From the NCBI GenBank assembly GCA_963971425.1, contig OZ020523.1, positions 9,110,867 through 9,174,866 on the forward strand: a stretch of DNA of 64,000 nt, given 5' to 3'. A program made the translations under genes and the position numbers. How positions within the stretch are numbered: position 1 is the stretch's first letter; each line of letters opens with the position of its first letter. The stretch is from Bryoerythrophyllum caledonicum. Its lineage: Eukaryota; Streptophyta; Bryopsida; Pottiales; Pottiaceae. Positions 58,826 to 64,000 of this stretch are shown here, piece by piece. The notes beneath the pieces are model-generated. The model had not been told where the DNA came from and searched no databases. It saw only the letters and a list, made by a program, of their open reading frames with translations.

Positions 58826-59115
58826 TGTTGCGTCTGTGAGTGCATCGTCGCCTGCAATTCCTTGTTGCGCCATGGCTTCCGCGGATGCAGCGGACAAGCG
58901 CTCCATGGGTCACGGTGTGCTCATGCTGCAGCCACACTCGCCGGCATCCGCATGGCCTCCGCCGACCGCAATACCTCCAGCGCCACGCTCTCCGTCGACT
59001 GCCGACCGCCTCAAGCAGCTCGACTACAAGTGAACATCCGCACCAACCCCAACCGCTCCTATTTTCTAATCCATTCAGTCGCCGAGGATTTGCGTGTGTA
59101 CAGAGGCAAGCCTTA
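58826..59115 (+). CDS. Doubtful GC-rich reading frame(s)
   Basis: Open frames exist in all three plus-strand phases (58778-59116, 58836-59033, 58840-59130) and on the minus strand, which reflects the GC-rich composition. The most gene-like begins MASADAADKRSMGHGV near 58872. No family is recognised. It could be a first exon or a pseudogene fragment; a telo-box word follows at ~59118. Confidence 0.2.
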
Positions 59116-59134
59116 AACCCCAAACCCTAGCTAG

Positions 59135-60584
59135 ACTAGAGGTTTTAGGCTTGTAGTTGCGAATTGCATGAGAATTGCGAATCGGAGGAGCATTGGAGGA
59201 TTACGTTTTATCTGTGCTAGGTTTGTTGTTTGCAGATAGTTGCAGGTAACGCTCATGCACCAGCATATTGTTCGGGAACCAAAAAGACCCTAGACTCCAG
59301 CTTTAGTTCTCCGAGGAAATATCATGAGCCTGGTTACTGAGCGTGGTTAGGCGTGAACACGTACTTGTGAGGATGACATATATAAAGCTGCTGTATGTAT
59401 TAGTGTGTGAGGTTTTATATTGTTTGCAGGATAGACATAATTGCTGTCAATGGAGGTGTTACTGAATCATATTATCATTATAAATCTCATTCACTGTATG
59501 CAGTGCGAATGGTAAGAAACTTATTTCCATGACAACTCGCGGTCCAGCTGCGCCTCTTCATTGAGACGGTTAGCGTCCTCTTGTTGGATGCATGAATTTG
59601 TGCTTATCCATGAAATGCCATCTTATTTTTCATTGGCAGTCCTATTCTTTACATGAATTATCCACTCTGCTCTACAGTTTGGCCTTCCTGATATGGCTTG
59701 TGAACTGATTGGCTTTTGAGTGTAGATGAGCTAGTATCAGCGATAGTGTTGGACCTTGATTTTGATTTTGACTAAGAATTACAGTGGCAACCAGAAATAG
59801 TTGTACAAGAGAAGCTTTTTGGGAAAATCAACTACCAACTCTCATGTAATAGCAAGAACACAACCACAAGAGCGTATAGTTGCAACAAGCATGAAGCACA
59901 AAGTTTTCAATGAAAATATGAACAGAAAAAACACACCATAATTCTAATGTGCAACAAGCTAGTACGATTCTTGTTGCTTAAACTAATTTTATTGCATATC
60001 AAGTGTAGAAATCAAGACTATATACTACAGAACACCTTTACAACTCAATGATTCGACTCACAAGCAATTACAAACACTACCACCGTGTCTAGACACCTCT
60101 TGCTTGGTAGACATCAAGAGGTCTTTGAGGTATAGTGCGTATCAACTTCCTAACAACATCAAGTATATCGTAACAAATTTCTTAGATCTTCTTCCTTTAG
60201 TCACTTTTATTAGCAGGTTTCCTCTCAAACCTTCTTAGACAGCAATCTACTTCATTTCAAACCCCCTCTCTCACAAAACCTTTGTAATATGTCAAAATAA
60301 GTGCTTTGAGGAATGCCTAAAATTGCTGAATTCTTGCCTTATGAATTGCCTCGCTCATACATCTCAAGAATTGCCCTACGCTCATTCTTAGACCTTCTAG
60401 GAGCCATAGCAAATCACCAAAGGCCTCTCCAATCTTACAAAAACATTCAAAACAAAAAGCGTCATAAGCGTACTTGAATTGAGAAGATTTTGGTTTGCAC
60501 AACTTATGTGCATATTAACTCCTATACTACCAAGAGTCCTCTTGGACGACTCTTGAAGGTTCAGGCAAGTTCCTACTCTATCAA
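59135..60584. other. Gene-free AT-rich stretch
   Basis: No frame above background and no clear repeat boundary seen. Confidence 0.35.
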
Positions 60585-62408
60585 TTAACCCCTAAATTTC
60601 CTTAACAATTTCACATCAAAAACCCTTTAAAACTGTTAATTCTAGTACAATGAGTAAGGAAGGAAACAAATAATCTTATTTCTAGTTTCAACCGTAGGAT
60701 CTCATCAAATACTTGAAAAATAACATACTCACAAAATTTCATTGACTTTGGCTGCACAAATTGAAAGATTATAGTGTTTGAAGTAGAACAGATGGTTCAT
60801 TTTCATCATTGCGTTGTGGATCAACAAACTTTGACTTCACTTGGTGTCAAAGTTTTGCATTATAGAAGGTCTAAATTTGATTCCATCATGTTGATCATGA
60901 TATTAATTCCTTGTACACCAATTTTAGAGGTAGAGAAGGGGTGTAGCATATTCAAATCAATTGTGCAAGGAGTGGAGGTTCAAAAAGTGTCATTTCACGT
61001 TTTAATTTTTTGGAAACAAAGTATGTTTTAGAATGATAATCTCAGCGGTTAATAAGAAGGTTCACATCACGTCTTGTAACAAAAAAAATAGTGAAAAATA
61101 TGAAGATCTTTCAGTTTTATGTGGAATAGAAGAAGTATTTTTGGTTCCTTGCCTAATAATGTGTCGCAATTTGTGAAAATCTTTGACTTGGGATAAAATG
61201 CATTTTTTCACTAAAAATAAGAAATTTTTTTTGACAATATGAAAGGAAATAATATGACTTGCTAGTTTTGAAAATCTCAAGTTTACTAAAGTGTCCTAGC
61301 AAAAGTTTTTGGAGTTGCCCAACGTGCCCACTCAACATATTTTTTACTTTAAGATGGCATAACTTTTTTTCTAAGTTGGATGAGAATGAAAATTATATTC
61401 CCACGTACCTCTTGTCTTCTTGCATTTTGGTACATAATCTCAAAAATTGTAAATATAAATTGCAACCAATGCATGGGAGTGTGCTTGAGATTTGCAAAAG
61501 CCCACCTGGGGACCTTTTCCATTTCGGGGTTAATTGCATTCCTTTTTGAATTTTTTACTACAAATGGACATTACTAAAAGATTTCTTTTAATTCCAATTT
61601 TTTCCTAAATCCAATATCTAATGAAAAAGTTTTAGGGTTTTGAAGTTCAAATGAAGAGTGCGGGCACGTCGGGCAACTCCAAAAACTTTTGCTAGGGCAC
61701 TCTATTGAATGTGAGATTTTCAATCCTAGGAAATAATATTATTTTCTTTCATAATGTCAAAAAAATGCTCTTGTCTTTAGTGAAAAATAGCACATTAACC
61801 CAAGTCAAACATTTTCACACATTGTCACACATTGTTGGACAAGGTACCAAATAAAAAATTCCACATAAAACTTAGAGATCTTCATATTTTTTACTTTTTG
61901 TTTTTTTTAAATTTCAAGATGTGGTGTAAACCTTCTTATTGACCATTGAGATTTTCATTCTAAATCTTACCAAGTTCACAAAAAAATATAATGTGAATTG
62001 ACAATTTTTGAACCTTCAATAACTGTACAATTTTTTTGATTTTGCTAACCCTTTTCTTACTTTTAAAAATTGGTGTACACGGAATTGATATCATGCTTAA
62101 CGTGTTGGTAATGAATTTAAACCTTGTGTAGTGCAAATTTTTGGACACTAAGCGAAGTCAAAGTTTGAAGATCCACTAAACGCAAAGAAGAAAATGAACT
62201 GTTTTCAGTACTTCAAACACTATAATCTTTCAATCCATGCAGCCAAAGTTTAAGAAATTTTGTAAGTATGTTACTGAATAAGTCTTAATTGAGATCCTAT
62301 GGTCAAATCTAGAAACAAAGTTTCATTTTTCTTCTTTACTCATTGCACTAGAACGAGCATTTTTGAAGTGTTATTTGTGTGAAATTGTCAAAGTAATCTA
62401 GGGATTAA
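60585..62408. mobile_element. 1.8-kb TTAA-bounded foldback element with ~700-bp inverted arms
   Basis: It begins TTAACCCCTAAATT and ends CTAGGGATTAA (62408). 60590-61330 and 61660-62405 are imperfect inverted repeats around a ~330-bp centre; for example TTTTGGAGTTGCCCAACGTG at ~61308 pairs with GGGCAACTCCAAAAAC at ~61672. It is non-coding. Half-copies occur at 8089-9039 and around 21290-21780. Confidence 0.75.
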
Positions 62409-63247
62409 GTTGTACACACCGCTTCATGATTTTTGCATGTGTAATCTCTACAAGTGGCATATTTCGAGGGAGTCAATGTCAATTAGGTGCCACATGGTGT
62501 ACTAATCAAAGTTGGTCCAAAAAATCTCTTACCAACCCACCAACTTTACTACAGCCTACATAAACTGGAGAGATGCTTCATTGTCCATAAACTTAAGCTC
62601 GCCACTGTACAAGGATATTATCTAGGTATCACATGAGGATCACCTTGACACTACATGGGTACTATCACCAAGACAAATCTCTTGAATTTTCCAAATTTTT
62701 TAGACATCCCTCGTTGAAAATTAATTATGTACCAAACCGACCAACACATAGGGTACACTGTATTCCTTCATATTTGTAATTCCCCCTTATTTGCTACCCA
62801 GTATTTCCTCCGTATGGGAAATAAAAATCCCCTTGCAGGAAAAGTATCAAGATCTAATAATCCAAATGCAGAAATATCATTTTCTTTACATAACTACTCA
62901 TGAACAAGAATGGTATTCACATAAGAAAGTACTTGATCTTAGACTCTCACTTTGAAACAAGGGGTATGAAAGTCTGACATTAGCATCCAGGTATTCCTGA
63001 GATGGCAGCTGTTGGCCAAAAAATATCTCTTATAAAGCTGAAACTGAGTGCAAATATCACCGTGTGAATGAACATTGAGAGCGCTCATGGATGTCAATGT
63101 GTACACACATGGATTACACCACACACATGCTCTGGATTTATGCTGTTTTCTTCCCAAGGCTGACATCTCAACTGGGTACATATCTTGTTAATTTGGTTAG
63201 TGGCAAGTTGCACTTGGTGTAAGCTACTTGCAAAGAATGCTTGTCAT
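62409..63247. other. Gene-free stretch
   Basis: Only short frames without recognisable domains. Confidence 0.35.
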
Positions 63248-63553
63248 TTAACCTCTTAAGGCCAAATGTCCATTTTAAAATCGTTGCGGCACAATATTTG
63301 CGATAGCAAATGCTATAGGCCACCTTCTTGAAAAATTTAAATCGAGACATAGAGGTGGAGGAAGATGGGCATCTATTGAGACCATCGCTACAAAAATCGG
63401 TACAAGCATCGACGAGCTACAGCGATTTCCATGAAGTGGGGTTGTAGATTTCCATGATGAATCGTATCCAGAGTGTAGATGTTGTGAAGCATGATCTAGA
63501 ATACTTGTAGATTCTTGTAGGCTGAAAAAAGTGCACTAGCCATAAAGGGTTGA
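63248..63553. repeat. Partial copy of the 53530-53821 element
   Basis: It starts TTAACCTCTTAAGGCC (the inverted form of the 53821 end) and shares the GGAAGATGGGCATCTATT block with 53646. It finishes at a worn AAGGGTTGA end. Confidence 0.5.
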
Positions 63554-63666
63554 GATACCTAGAAAGGTTAGGTTTTAGTGGTGAAAACTTGTGGCTTAGT
63601 AAAACATGCCATCTTATATGAGGGGAACAATTAATCTCTTTTTAATAAGTTTGTGCCACAAAGATC

Positions 63667-63707
63667 CGGCCATGGAAATCTAGAATACAAATTTTCATGG
63701 CCGGAAT
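63667..63707. repeat. Hairpin-forming inverted repeat
   Basis: CCGGCCATGGAAAT on the left pairs with ATTTTCATGGCCGG on the right around a short spacer. Downstream (63730-63785) TGCCAAGACATGG/TGCCAAGACAAGG words recur. Function unknown. Confidence 0.45.
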
Positions 63708-64000
63708 CACGCTTTGACATGGTCCAACACTTGGACAAGGTATCGTGCCAAGACATGGTCTTGTGCCAAGACAAGGTCTCAAGGGGTTGCTAGACTTGCC
63801 TTGTCAAGGACGATGGCTGCATGGCAATCCCGGGAGACCTTTTCCCGGCATGAGACCATGTTCCGGCGCGAGACCCAACCTTCAAATCCTCAAGCACAAT
63901 CACCAACCAAACCTTTGGAATCAAATCCACAATGCAACCATACAAAATTAAGAGCCATTTACCGAATAACCTACAACTTGGCAGTGGATTTCTTCTTGAC

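Noticed and set aside
58731..59123. Minus-strand frame of 130 codons
   Set aside because: Cys/Arg-rich composition typical of GC-rich antisense; no domain.

Overview
This is a eukaryotic nuclear window from a streptophyte, most likely a non-seed land plant or a charophyte alga. The intact host genes have plant-lineage architectures with spliced GT-AG exons: a TORTIFOLIA1/SPIRAL2 microtubule-associated protein, a phytolongin, a NIPA-type magnesium transporter and a TKL tandem kinase. Genes are sparse and GC-richer; they sit in AT-rich DNA that is mostly transposon-derived. I cannot name the species.

Layout. 1-387: edge of an open frame on the minus strand. 451-1935: four copies of a ~354-bp tandem repeat. 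2457-2871: GC/purine-rich island bracketed by two identical 18-bp palindromes. 4004-7979: complete non-autonomous CACTA transposon (ATT target duplication) with a probable nested insertion. 9252-12448: decayed DUF7869-type gene that resembles a DDE transposase. 14734-17912 (minus): two-exon gene for a tandem kinase with 13 perfect heptads near its N terminus. 20109-22197: foldback elements bounded by TTAA, joined end to end. 22198-37168: a 14,971-bp non-LTR retrotransposon. 38020-38297: Mutator-like MITE. 38991-50704: three minus-strand housekeeping genes (phytolongin, TORTIFOLIA1-like, NIPA). 54333-54692: small coiled-coil gene. 51072-63553: more TTAA-bounded foldback elements and an unrelated MITE family.

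The outstanding object is the ~15-kb LINE. It has a 13-bp target duplication and sits inside a TTAA foldback element, whose other half resumes on the far side. It carries an ORF1-like protein, a very long Asn/Thr/Lys-rich low-complexity frame, and a giant ORF2 (~2,400 codons). ORF2 has an apurinic-type endonuclease, reverse transcriptase, RNase H, and a C-terminal CCHC plus PD-(D/E)XK restriction-like endonuclease. That is the dual-endonuclease plan known from green-algal Dualen/RandI elements. Two 2A-like ribosome-skipping motifs lie in duplicated segments, one at the end of the low-complexity frame and one near the start of ORF2. A UUCG-capped hairpin closes the 3' end. ORF2 carries two in-frame stops, so this copy is probably dead but young.

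The host genes act separately: microtubule organisation (TOR1/SPR2), membrane trafficking (phytolongin), Mg transport (NIPA) and probable signalling or immunity (tandem kinase). They are not an operon-like unit.
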